Origin: an uncultured Bacteroidales bacterium
GTDB lineage: Bacteria; Bacteroidota; Bacteroidia; Bacteroidales; UBA932
DNA length: 16,104 nt
NCBI GenBank assembly: GCA_934678915.1
Contig: CAKUSF010000042.1
Location: 1 to 16,104, forward strand
Reading direction: 5' to 3'
The translations under genes and the position numbers were made by a program. The notes beneath the pieces were generated by a model that saw only the letters and a list, made by a program, of their open reading frames with translations, was not told the DNA's origin and did not search any database. Below are positions 7,086 to 13,797 of this stretch, piece after piece. Position 1 is the stretch's first letter. Each line of letters opens with the position of its first letter.

Positions 7086-8813
7086 TTAAAGATCCACACC
7101 TTGCTCTACAACCTTCCAAGAGAGGATGTTGATCTTGGCTCCGACATAATAGTTCTTGATGTCATCATCGCTAGGGATGATAACCTCATCAGGATCATAG
7201 ACAGCCTTGCCAAGATTCTTTATAGAATTGATTGAGAGCATGTAGTAGTGGTTGCGTACAACTCCGTAGAGTCCCTCCTCAAGTCCATTAGTTTTGAAAT
7301 TAGCGGATGTGTACTTAACACCTTCGCGCAGATGCTCAATAGGTATGTCATAGTACATCTGTCCGTCTTTATAGTAGGAAGCAAGTGTGGCAGGAATGGC
7401 ATCGTTTCCGTTTAGAAGAGCTGTGGCTGCATCTGCAGTGATTTTGGTATAGGTCCCAGCGTCAGTACCGTCACCAGTGTAATAAGTACCGTTTATAAAC
7501 TTAAGTTTCACATTGCCATCTGCGATATTTTCTTCCACAAGGTCAGAAGTGTTAACGCCTTCGTACTTATTATCAGCTGTCTTTTTATAGATCTTCTTAT
7601 CAGTGTCAGCATTAGAGAAATAGTTGTCGAGGACCTTTTCCTTGTATTTGTCAAAGGTATAAAGTTTTTTATCGAAGTTTACGAGTCCAACGACATTACC
7701 TTCTTTATCAACAACCTGCGCCTTGAGAAGGACGCTGGTCACAGCACTCGCGAAAACTTCTTTAAGGACATTCTTTGTGTTTGTGTTCTCACGGCAGTAA
7801 GCTGATTTGCCAACTTCGACATTAAGACCATTGTAGCTGATGTAATCAAGAGCGGTTTCTTTTTTCTTATCAGCCAAATCCTCATTACTTAATGGATAGT
7901 ATGCATTTGAATCATCATAAAGGGGAAACTTTGCCCAATAACTTCTGTGATTGCTAGCATCATTCCATGTGAAGCCGAGTGATGATGTCTCAGCTGTCCA
8001 AGTAGGGTTTATGTTCTTGAATGTGTATGATGTCTTGGCAGTTCCATTTAGACCCCATCCAAGAATATTGAAATAGAGCGTGGTAGGAGTTCCGTCAACA
8101 TCAAAAGAACCGATTTCCTTATTATTAAGATCTAGATTTTCACCATAACTTACTTGAACCTTTGCGGCAAGCCTTTCAACGTAAGCGGTGACCACATTGG
8201 CATCAGCCTTGGCAGCGTCCGCAGTCTCTTGGAAATTCTGAGGCTGGACTTTCTCGCAGAAATAGCCGGTTCTCTCTTCGCTATTGTCAAATGTTGTGCT
8301 TGACATTGTGAAGTATGTCCAACCTTTATCTGTTTGTGTTGCAAGGGACTCTACGATGTAAAATTGAGCTTCTACAATACTCTTTTGGGAGAGGTCCTCT
8401 ACCATCTTATCGCTAGCATTGAGTACAACCGACATGTAGGCCGGATAGACGGTTGATTTGAGCCCTTCAAGAACAACGACTCCGCCACCGATTCTCTCAA
8501 TGTTGTCTGGCGTTTCGTCGTCCACACCATTGGCATTCCAGTCCAAAGTTTTTGAGGCATGGGCAGCAAATGATCCGTCAGCGTAGTAGAAAAAGAAATG
8601 AGCGTTGCTTATATCGTTCTCGTTAGCCGTACCATAATAGAATGGTGGAGTAGTAGCTGTACCCTTTGTCTCTGGTGAAGAATAGGCCAATTGCACGTTG
8701 ATGTAGGCTTTGTCGCCTTTGAAAATAGGATCGATAGAGCCCGCCTTGTTGCAGGCAGCGAACGCAAGAAGCGCCATGCCTGCGATGATTAAATGTTTTG
8801 CTTTCATAAACAT
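7086..8813 (-). CDS. Major fimbrial subunit, Mfa1-like fimbrillin
   Basis: 575 aa. Forms the fimbrial shaft by strand exchange. Seen: a lipoprotein signal with Cys21 (FAAC); a first strand AYINVQLAYSS followed by ETK-GTA, making Lys50 the likely trimming site; FimA/Mfa1-like strands (NAHFFFYYADGSF, YMSVVLNASD); a VRNHYYMLSINSI segment near the end; and the terminal strand INILSWKVVEQGVDL, typical of Mfa1-type major subunits. The length is comparable to P. gingivalis Mfa1. A second ATG two codons in (8807) is equally plausible as start. The 54-nt AT-rich gap before it has no Shine-Dalgarno site, as usual for highly expressed Bacteroidota genes. A small ATCAA/TTGAT dyad (8820-8832) sits just ahead of the start. 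The hairpin after the gene suggests higher output than the downstream genes. Confidence 0.9.
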   Translation of the reverse strand: MFMKAKHLIIAGMALLAFAACNKAGSIDPIFKGDKAYINVQLAYSSPETKGTATTPPFYYGTANENDISNAHFFFYYADGSFAAHASKTLDWNANGVDDETPDNIERIGGGVVVLEGLKSTVYPAYMSVVLNASDKMVEDLSQKSIVEAQFYIVESLATQTDKGWTYFTMSSTTFDNSEERTGYFCEKVQPQNFQETADAAKADANVVTAYVERLAAKVQVSYGENLDLNNKEIGSFDVDGTPTTLYFNILGWGLNGTAKTSYTFKNINPTWTAETSSLGFTWNDASNHRSYWAKFPLYDDSNAYYPLSNEDLADKKKETALDYISYNGLNVEVGKSAYCRENTNTKNVLKEVFASAVTSVLLKAQVVDKEGNVVGLVNFDKKLYTFDKYKEKVLDNYFSNADTDKKIYKKTADNKYEGVNTSDLVEENIADGNVKLKFINGTYYTGDGTDAGTYTKITADAATALLNGNDAIPATLASYYKDGQMYYDIPIEHLREGVKYTSANFKTNGLEEGLYGVVRNHYYMLSINSIKNLGKAVYDPDEVIIPSDDDIKNYYVGAKINILSWKVVEQGVDL

Positions 8814-8867
8814 CTGTTAATCAAAGGTTGATAAATTAAATATTAATAACTATAAAATATTCCTGTT

Positions 8868-10343
8868 TTAATTTGCTTCGAGCGAGAGTGCATATTCATT
8901 GAACACTTCTGCCTGCTCCCCCGCGCTTTCGAGGCCCTTCTCCGCGGCCTTGCGGAAGAAGCCAACTGCTGTGGAGTAGTTCTTATTCATTACCGCGAGC
9001 ACTCCGCGTGAATAGTCGGCCTCGGCACTCTCTCCTGCCTTGGCGAGCCGTGCCTCAGCGGTATTGAGGTCTCCGCGCCCCATCGCAGCACTCGCAGCAT
9101 TAAGGTTGGCAATCTCATCGTTAGGGTACATCACAGCCGCGATGTCGAAGACTTCATTGAACTCAGGGCTTCCGGCCTCAAGGCTCTCGCCCGCCACGAA
9201 GAACTCTTCAAGGGAGAGTTTCCTCGGCTGGGTCTTCATGACCTTAAGAATCTCCTCAGGATCACTGAAACTGCGGATGTTGTACTCAATCTTGTACTCG
9301 GTGCAACGAAGTCGAGGATAGATCTCGGACTTCATGACCTTGTAGTCTTCTGGGAAGTATTTACGTATTCTGTACTCCCTGACATCCGGGTCAGTGTCCT
9401 TGTCCTCAGCAATTTCCAAAATCTGTGAAGCGTGAGGTAGTGAACTCTTTCGAAGCCATGCAATGAGTCCTTCCCAATTCTCTGGTTCATGGCCGAAAGT
9501 GACAATGGACGGATCGAAATCGTAGAGTTTGAGAACATATTCACGAATCGTTGCTGTCCTTTCGCGCGCGAGGTCGGTGTTGTGGGCGTAGGTTCCCTCC
9601 GGGGAGGCGAATCCTTTGAGGTAGATTGATGTGACTGTGATGTCACTATCGTTGCGCACGGAGTCGATGGTCGCGCGGATCTTGCCTAGCTCGGTGACAT
9701 TGTTGTGATAGTCAGGATAGATCTCGGTCCTGTCAACAGGGAAGTCGATGTAGGCGGTGCCGCTTAGGCTGCGAGTCTTTGTTTTCTCCCCTTTTGGGCT
9801 GACGTAAAGTAGCACAGGAGTGGCGGGAACCCAAAGGGCCCTGGACACTAGCTCAGACTGTTGAGCACCGTCATGCGCCTCGCAGCAGGTATAGTCTCTT
9901 CGAGATAGGATGAGGCGGCAACCGTTCATCCACTTCTCGTAAGTCGTTTCCGCGTGGTAGGGAATGACATTCTCATTGTCTCCGATTCTGAATGAGGTTT
10001 CGCTGCCTCCAGAGATTCTGTGGTCATTGCGAAGGTAATAGTAGTAACGCTGCCTGCCGTAGAGACCAATGGAAGAAAGAGCCAACGAATCAGCTCCGTT
10101 TACCAAATAAGGAGTCAGCAGAACAGCCTTCGTGCTCTTGACCTTAAGATCGGAAACATCCAACTTAATGTCCACAGCGACTTTCGAGCCGTCACGCGTG
10201 ACTTTAGCATTGTTTGCCGAGACGCCCTCGATTGCTGTCTTCTGTTCTTGTGTGATTGTCACATTCCTTTGAGCACTAGCTGTCAGGCCAGTTCCTAAAA
10301 GAAGAGCAAGGAGTGAGCTTATGATCAAAATATTCCTCTTCAT
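8868..10343 (-). CDS. DUF3868 / OmpA-like fimbrial-locus protein with TPR-like tail
   Basis: 491 aa, exported through a type I signal peptide (likely cleavage after TASA, residue 24). The N-terminal half (about 26-190) resembles DUF3868. Residues about 200-360 resemble an OmpA C-terminal peptidoglycan-binding domain, with KGFASPEGTYAHN and LARERT (243-263) in the usual loop-helix position; the usual acidic residue of that motif is not evident. Residues about 405-490 form helical TPR-like repeats (LNAASAAMGRGDLNTAEARL, YSRGVLAVMNKNYSTAVGFF). Pairs of DUF3575 and DUF3868 genes are known to precede fimbrial subunits in Bacteroidales. A periplasmic or outer-membrane role in building or tethering the fimbria is inferred. 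It starts 11 nt after the upstream gene. Confidence 0.85.
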   Translation of the reverse strand: MKRNILIISSLLALLLGTGLTASAQRNVTITQEQKTAIEGVSANNAKVTRDGSKVAVDIKLDVSDLKVKSTKAVLLTPYLVNGADSLALSSIGLYGRQRYYYYLRNDHRISGGSETSFRIGDNENVIPYHAETTYEKWMNGCRLILSRRDYTCCEAHDGAQQSELVSRALWVPATPVLLYVSPKGEKTKTRSLSGTAYIDFPVDRTEIYPDYHNNVTELGKIRATIDSVRNDSDITVTSIYLKGFASPEGTYAHNTDLARERTATIREYVLKLYDFDPSIVTFGHEPENWEGLIAWLRKSSLPHASQILEIAEDKDTDPDVREYRIRKYFPEDYKVMKSEIYPRLRCTEYKIEYNIRSFSDPEEILKVMKTQPRKLSLEEFFVAGESLEAGSPEFNEVFDIAAVMYPNDEIANLNAASAAMGRGDLNTAEARLAKAGESAEADYSRGVLAVMNKNYSTAVGFFRKAAEKGLESAGEQAEVFNEYALSLEAN

Positions 10344-10354
10344 TGTTTCTCGTT

Positions 10355-10978
10355 TTAGAATAGATACACAAGACTTACGGACAACTTTGTGACGCCAAAA
10401 TAGTCGTGCTGGTCGTCAGAAGAGATCTTCTTTCCGCAACCGGCACATCGGAAGGTGTCGTACCAGCTGTGAACCCAGCCTGCACCAGCCTCGGCCTCAA
10501 GGTTCCAATGTTGTCCGAGAATCCATGCATAGCCGTAGGCCAGTCCGGCCCCAGCCATCCAGCCTTGGTAACGATGATCTTTGATGAGCCTCCAGTCTGT
10601 ACCAAGGGCGTTGGCATTGATGTCGAACCCTCCGACATTGAACTGGCCTCCCAGAAGATGAGCTCCGAAGAAGTGTCCGGCCCAAGCGTCACAAGTCCAG
10701 TAACGAAGTTCAGGCTGAAGTAGCCAGTGCTTGAACCTTTTGTCCTCCGAGAATGTCCATGGATTCAGGTCTCCTGACAGGTCGAATGTCCATTTGGGAG
10801 CTAGACGGTACTCCGCTCCGAGGTTGGCTGTGGTCGTGATGTCATGAAGCAAGTTTGTTTTCAGGGCCATCTTCTGTGCCATAGCTGGTCTGGACATAAA
10901 CAGGGATAGGAGCAAGATCACCGCTCCCGGAAAGACACGACGCATCCAGCGCCGAGCGTTTGTCACGGTGCTATTCAT
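10355..10978 (-). CDS. DUF3575 outer-membrane beta-barrel protein, first gene of the fimbrial operon
   Basis: 207 aa from the chosen ATG. The reading frame is open upstream to a TTG at 11176, but the ATG at 10978 places a normal signal peptide (ending PAMAQ) at the N-terminus. ATG at 10945 is an alternative. Family marks from memory are ALKTNLLHDITTTANLG, WLLQPELRYWTCDAWAGHFFG, a Gly-rich GWMAGAGLAYGYAWILG strand, a CAGCG cysteine pair (178/181) and a terminal strand ending SVSLVYLF with a C-terminal Phe typical of outer-membrane barrels. DUF3575 proteins commonly lead Bacteroidales fimbrial operons. A part in outer-membrane assembly is an inference. A long leader with a G10 tract precedes it. 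Confidence 0.87.
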   Translation of the reverse strand: MNSTVTNARRWMRRVFPGAVILLLSLFMSRPAMAQKMALKTNLLHDITTTANLGAEYRLAPKWTFDLSGDLNPWTFSEDKRFKHWLLQPELRYWTCDAWAGHFFGAHLLGGQFNVGGFDINANALGTDWRLIKDHRYQGWMAGAGLAYGYAWILGQHWNLEAEAGAGWVHSWYDTFRCAGCGKKISSDDQHDYFGVTKLSVSLVYLF

Positions 10979-11039
10979 ATTTGACGGAATAGTATTATTA
11001 GGGATTGAGCGGAACGATGAAACTAGGGAAGGTGTCCTT

Positions 11040-11063
11040 GGCGCTTCGACAAGCTCAGCGACC
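11040..11063. repeat. REP-like imperfect palindrome in the operon leader
   Basis: Arms GGCGCT (11040-11045) and AGCGACC (11057-11063) pair with one bulged A around the loop TCGACAAGCTC. The CTTCGACAAGCTCAGCG type of element is, to my memory, a common dispersed intergenic palindrome in bacterial genomes. It lies in the 5' leader of the fimbrial transcript. Confidence 0.55.
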
Positions 11064-11102
11064 TGACACACACTTTTGGGCTTAGTTCGATAATGTTTTG
11101 AT

Positions 11103-11198
11103 TTAGAGGGTGTTATACCCCCCCCCCGAAACAGCAAACGCACCCAAACCCATTGTGGATCTAGATGTGTCTGCAAATATAATTTCCACTCCTAACAT
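11103..11198 (-). CDS. Possible 31-codon leader ORF containing a G10 tract
   Basis: An ATG at 11198 opens a 31-codon frame (starts MLGVEIIFADTSR, ends GGGYNTL) within the fimbrial operon leader, about 59 nt after the predicted transcription start. It runs through a run of ten G residues and stops just after it. Removing one G would join this frame, with no stop, to the downstream DUF3575 frame. No Shine-Dalgarno site is seen, and it resembles no protein I know. It may be a chance ORF, a regulatory leader or a contingency switch. Confidence 0.3.
   Translation of the reverse strand: MLGVEIIFADTSRSTMGLGAFAVSGGGYNTL
11118..11127. repeat. Homopolymer: ten C on the plus strand (G10 in the transcript)
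   Basis: Uninterrupted run of ten C on the plus strand. It lies between the fimbrial promoter and the first gene and inside a short leader ORF. Runs of this length are prone to slipped-strand change in bacteria. Confidence 0.95.
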
Positions 11199-11200
11199 TG

Positions 11201-11221
11201 TTTCAATCAGTTAAATTGAAA
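11201..11221. promoter_or_regulatory. Dyad in fimbrial leader RNA
   Basis: TTTCAAT (11201-11207) and ATTGAAA (11215-11221) form a perfect 7-bp inverted repeat with a 7-nt loop, placed between the predicted transcription start (about 11257) and the leader ATG (11198). It could be an RNA hairpin or an operator. No T-run follows, so it is not a terminator. Confidence 0.45.
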
Positions 11222-11263
11222 TTAATCGGATCGTTTTGTGCTTCTTATATTAGAATTTCGTTG

Positions 11264-11294
11264 CAAATTTAAGCATAATCTTAATATTTGCAAA
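11264..11294 (-). promoter_or_regulatory. Fimbrial operon promoter (Bacteroides-type)
   Basis: On the minus strand TTTG (11291-11294), a 19-nt spacer, and TAAATTTG (11264-11271) match the Bacteroidota vegetative promoter TTTG-N19-21-TAnnTTTG. AATTTGCAA occurs at both elements. Transcription would start near 11257, giving a leader of about 280 nt. It lies downstream of the dnaK terminator, so the operon has its own promoter. Confidence 0.75.
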
Positions 11295-11394
11295 TTATTT
11301 ATTGAGTAAGCGTCATCGGTGTCATCGCGGAGACGTTTTACCCCAAAATTGCGACATGGCTATGAAAGAATGTCAAGAATATTGAGAACAGGGT

Positions 11395-11432
11395 AAAAAA
11401 AAGTGGATGACTGAATCAGTCACCCACTTTTT
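11395..11432 (-). terminator. Terminator of dnaK, possibly bidirectional
   Basis: Outer stem AAAAAGTGG/CCACTTTTT (11398-11406 and 11424-11432) encloses an inner TGACT/AGTCA stem. On the minus strand the hairpin ends in eight T, about 50 nt after the dnaK stop codon. On the plus strand it ends in five T, but no plus-strand gene needs it. Confidence 0.9.
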
Positions 11433-11479
11433 CATTTGTTTATTATTGCCCGTATTATTGCCCGTCAAGAGCTTTGTTT

Positions 11480-13384
11480 TTATTGCTCGTCAGGACCTTG
11501 GTCGTCTGGGCCATTCTGAGGACCTTGTGGACCTGCCTGTGGACCGTAAGGATTCTGAGGGCCCTGCTGGGCACCAGCCTGCGCTGCACGGTTCATGTCC
11601 TCTGAAGCATCGTTCCAAGCCTTGGTCAGTTCCTCGGTGTAGCGGTCAATGTCAGAGATGTTCTGATTCTTGACAGCCTCCTTGAGGGAGCCGAGGGCAG
11701 ACTCGATGGCTGACTTCTTGTCAGAAGGAATCTTGTCACCGTAGTCCTTGAGGTTTTTGTCGGACTGGAAGCAAAGAGCATCAGCGTTGTTAATCTTGTC
11801 AACTTTCTCCTTGGCTTCCTTGTCGGCAGCCTCGTTGGCCTTAGCCTCGTCACGCATCCTCTGAATCTCAGCGTCAGACAGACCTGAAGAAGCCTCGATT
11901 CTGATGTTCTGCTCCTTGCCGGTGGCTTTGTCCTTGGCAGACACATTCAAGATACCGTTGGCATCGATGTCGAAGGTAACCTCAATCTGAGGTATTCCTC
12001 TTGGAGCCGGAGCGATTCCGTCAAGATGGAACAGACCGATCTCCTTGTTGTCCTTTGCCATAGGACGCTCGCCCTGAAGGACGTGGATCTCAACTGAAGG
12101 CTGGTTGTCTGCTGCGGTGGAGAACACCTGTGACTTGTGGGTCGGGATGGTCGTGTTGGACTCAATCAATTTCGTCATCACACCACCGAGGGTCTCGATA
12201 CCGAGTGACAGCGGAGTCACATCAAGCAGAAGGACATCCTTCACGTCACCTGCGAGCACACCACCTTGGATTGAAGCACCAATGGCCACAACCTCGTCAG
12301 GGTTTACGCTTCTGTTAGGCTCTTTGCCGAAGAACTCCTTGACAAGTTCCTGTACCTTAGGGATACGTGTGGAACCGCCGACGAGAAGAACCTCGTCAAT
12401 GTCTGAAGCGTTCAGACCAGCATCCTTAAGTGCCTGACGGCAAGGCTCGATAGACCTTTGGAAGAGGTTGTCGCAAAGTTGCTCGAACTTAGCTCTTGTA
12501 AGAGTCTTTACAAGGTGCTTTGGCACACCGTCAACCGGCATGATGTAAGGAAGGTTGATCTCGGTCGATGTCTGGTTGGACAGTTCGATCTTGGCCTTCT
12601 CCGCGGCTTCCTTCAATCTCTGAAGAGCCATAGGGTCTTTCTTCAGGTCGATTCCGCCGTTCTCGTTGGCAAATTCCTGGGCAAGCCAGTTGATGATCTC
12701 CTGATCGAAGTCGTCACCTCCAAGGTGTGTGTCACCATTGGTTGACTTCACCTCGAACACACCGCCACCCAATTCAAGGATGGAAATATCGAATGTACCA
12801 CCACCAAGGTCATACACAGCGACCTTCATGTCCTTGTTCTTCTTGTCAAGACCGTAGGCAAGCGCTGCCGCAGTCGGCTCGTTGATGATTCTCTTGACAT
12901 CAAGTCCGGCGATCTTGCCGGCCTCCTTTGTGGCCTGACGCTGTGAGTCAGAGAAGTAGGCAGGAACTGTGATGACAGCCTCTGTGACTTCCTGACGGAG
13001 GTAGTCCTCGGCAGTCTTCTTCATCTTCTGGAGAATCATCGCTGAAATCTCCTGAGGTGAGTAGAGCTTGCCGTTGATGTCAACACGCGGAGTGTTGTTC
13101 TCGCCTCTGACTACCTTGTAAGGCACTCTGGCGATCTCCTTCTGAACCTGATCGTAAGTCTCACCCATGAATCTCTTGATGGAGAAGACTGTGTTCTGCG
13201 GGTTCGTGATGGCCTGACGCTTTGCAGGGTTACCGATTTTTCTTTCACCGCCATCGGTAAAGGCTACTACAGAAGGGGTGGTTCTTTCACCCTCGTTGTT
13301 GATTATGACGGTAGGCTGGTTGCCTTCCATGACCGCAACGCACGAATTCGTGGTTCCAAGGTCGATACCAATAATTTTTCCCAT
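11480..13384 (-). CDS. dnaK: Molecular chaperone DnaK (Hsp70)
   Basis: 634 aa cytoplasmic ATP-dependent chaperone that binds unfolded segments and works with DnaJ and GrpE. The ATPase domain (1 to about 383) shows [14 protein letters not shown] at 5-18, [13 protein letters not shown] (167-179), [13 protein letters not shown] (191-203) and [12 protein letters not shown] (334-345). The linker is [13 protein letters not shown] (383-395). The substrate-binding beta domain follows to about 505, then the helical lid to about 600. The tail (601-634) is rich in Gln, Pro, Gly and Asn and ends DDQGPDEQ, unlike the acidic EEV-type end common in DnaK proteins. The start is supported by AGGAG 10 nt upstream (13395-13399) and by the exact family N-terminus. 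No dnaJ or grpE is adjacent. It has its own terminator and a complex upstream region. Confidence 0.98.
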   Translation of the reverse strand: MGKIIGIDLGTTNSCVAVMEGNQPTVIINNEGERTTPSVVAFTDGGERKIGNPAKRQAITNPQNTVFSIKRFMGETYDQVQKEIARVPYKVVRGENNTPRVDINGKLYSPQEISAMILQKMKKTAEDYLRQEVTEAVITVPAYFSDSQRQATKEAGKIAGLDVKRIINEPTAAALAYGLDKKNKDMKVAVYDLGGGTFDISILELGGGVFEVKSTNGDTHLGGDDFDQEIINWLAQEFANENGGIDLKKDPMALQRLKEAAEKAKIELSNQTSTEINLPYIMPVDGVPKHLVKTLTRAKFEQLCDNLFQRSIEPCRQALKDAGLNASDIDEVLLVGGSTRIPKVQELVKEFFGKEPNRSVNPDEVVAIGASIQGGVLAGDVKDVLLLDVTPLSLGIETLGGVMTKLIESNTTIPTHKSQVFSTAADNQPSVEIHVLQGERPMAKDNKEIGLFHLDGIAPAPRGIPQIEVTFDIDANGILNVSAKDKATGKEQNIRIEASSGLSDAEIQRMRDEAKANEAADKEAKEKVDKINNADALCFQSDKNLKDYGDKIPSDKKSAIESALGSLKEAVKNQNISDIDRYTEELTKAWNDASEDMNRAAQAGAQQGPQNPYGPQAGPQGPQNGPDDQGPDEQ

Positions 13385-13402
13385 ATTCTTTTATCTCCTA
13401 TT

Positions 13403-13503
13403 TTCTTTTGTTTTCACCCAACCGCGTTTCCGAAGTCGAGTTCTTTTTTGTCCGACCCGTTCCGAAGCATCCATCATTTCTTTTGTCTGCTTCGTTTCCG
13501 AAC
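13403..13503. repeat. Three imperfect repeats in the dnaK leader
   Basis: The plus-strand pattern TTCTTTTG, a variable stretch, then TTCCGAA occurs three times: TTCTTTTG at 13403 with TTCCGAA at 13428, a TTCTTTTTTG variant at 13441 with TTCCGAA at 13460, and TTCTTTTG at 13478 with TTCCGAA at 13496. In the dnaK leader RNA two copies present a CUUCGG sequence, which can form a very stable tetraloop if flanked by pairing bases. Confidence 0.6.
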
Positions 13504-13521
13504 CCGGACGCAAGGAGACTT

Positions 13522-13537
13522 ATCGAATGTTATGCCA
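13522..13537 (-). promoter_or_regulatory. Possible sigma-54-like promoter of dnaK
   Basis: The minus strand reads TGGCATAACATTCGAT, that is GG-N10-GA against the sigma-54 pattern GG-N10-GC. No vegetative TAnnTTTG element is seen between here and the dnaK start. It would give a leader of about 127 nt. One base of the key GC is wrong, so this remains a suggestion. Confidence 0.3.
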
Positions 13538-13549
13538 CAGTCATGAATA

Positions 13550-13626
13550 TGTCAATTTGGCAGAAGTGTCCCATCATGGCAGCTACTCACATTGACACTC
13601 TGCCGACAGAACGTCACCTTGCGGCA
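13550..13626. promoter_or_regulatory. Block of TGCC-N-TGACA motifs and a long dyad upstream of dnaK
   Basis: On the minus strand TGCC-N4-TGACA (13550-13562), TGCC-N6-GGACA (13567-13581) and TGCC-N6-TGACG (13612-13626) follow each other. GGCAGAAGTGTC (13559-13570) is also inverted, with one bulge, as GACACTCTGCC (13594-13604). This looks like several binding sites for a regulator of dnaK. The regulator is unknown. Confidence 0.45.
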
Positions 13627-13702
13627 ATACTTTGTCTCCTTTGCCAACCTTATCACCTTTGCCAATAGAATTACCGGAATATTCCTTTAATATATTACTC
13701 AT
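13583..13702 (-). CDS. Possible 39-aa small protein with a GKGDKV repeat
   Basis: ATG at 13702, stop TAG at 13583, with an in-frame stop just upstream of the ATG. The product starts MSNILKEYSGNS, contains GKGDKV twice in tandem and ends SAECQCE. The DNA unit GGCAAAGG is repeated at an 18-bp (6-codon) period. GAGGA lies about 12 nt before the ATG, a loose Shine-Dalgarno match. I do not recognise the protein. A 39-codon frame can occur by chance, and part of it overlaps the motif block upstream of dnaK. It could be a small secreted or modified peptide, a leader, or nothing. Confidence 0.3.
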   Translation of the reverse strand: MSNILKEYSGNSIGKGDKVGKGDKVLPQGDVLSAECQCE

Positions 13703-13740
13703 TCTCGTTTATATTCCTCGATCATATTCATGAACAAAAG

Positions 13741-13771
13741 TTTGGCTTTAAGGAATATAATGCCTATTTTG
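13741..13771 (+). promoter_or_regulatory. Promoter of the M28 peptidase gene
   Basis: TTTG (13741-13744), a 20-nt spacer and TATTTTG (13765-13771) match the Bacteroidota promoter except for one base missing from TAnnTTTG. Transcription would start near 13777, leaving a leader of about 20 nt before the ATG at 13798. Confidence 0.5.
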
Positions 13772-13797
13772 GACATTATTTCAAACAACGAACTACA

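Larger units (their letters stand above)
11177..11479. other. Intergenic region between dnaK and the fimbrial operon
   Basis: Holds the dnaK terminator, the fimbrial promoter and the leader dyad, all listed separately. A 12-bp unit TATTATTGCCCG is exactly duplicated in tandem at 11441-11464, just after the dnaK stop. Bases 11300-11390 show nothing I can assign. Confidence 0.7.
13385..13797. other. Divergent intergenic region between dnaK and the M28 peptidase
   Basis: 413 bases. From the dnaK side it holds three imperfect repeats (13403-13435, 13441-13467, 13478-13503), a sigma-54-like element (13522-13537), a block of TGCC/TGACA-type motifs and a large dyad (13550-13626), a 39-codon minus-strand ORF (13583-13702), and the promoter of the peptidase gene (13741-13771). 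No CIRCE-type element (TTAGCACTC dyad) was found. Confidence 0.7.

Noticed and set aside
10979..11176. DUF3575 gene starting at TTG 11176
   Set aside because: It would bury the signal peptide 66 residues inside and translate a dispersed palindromic repeat and a G tract; the ATG at 10978 gives a normal exported protein.
11201..11330. Invertible promoter of the type controlling Bacteroides capsule loci
   Set aside because: No pair of matching inverted repeats flanks the fimbrial promoter within the intergenic region; only a small 7-bp hairpin is present on one side.
13385..13797. CIRCE or HAIR heat-shock operator upstream of dnaK
   Set aside because: Neither TTAGCACTC-N9-GAGTGCTAA nor CTTGAGT-N7-ACTCAAG, nor a near match, is present.
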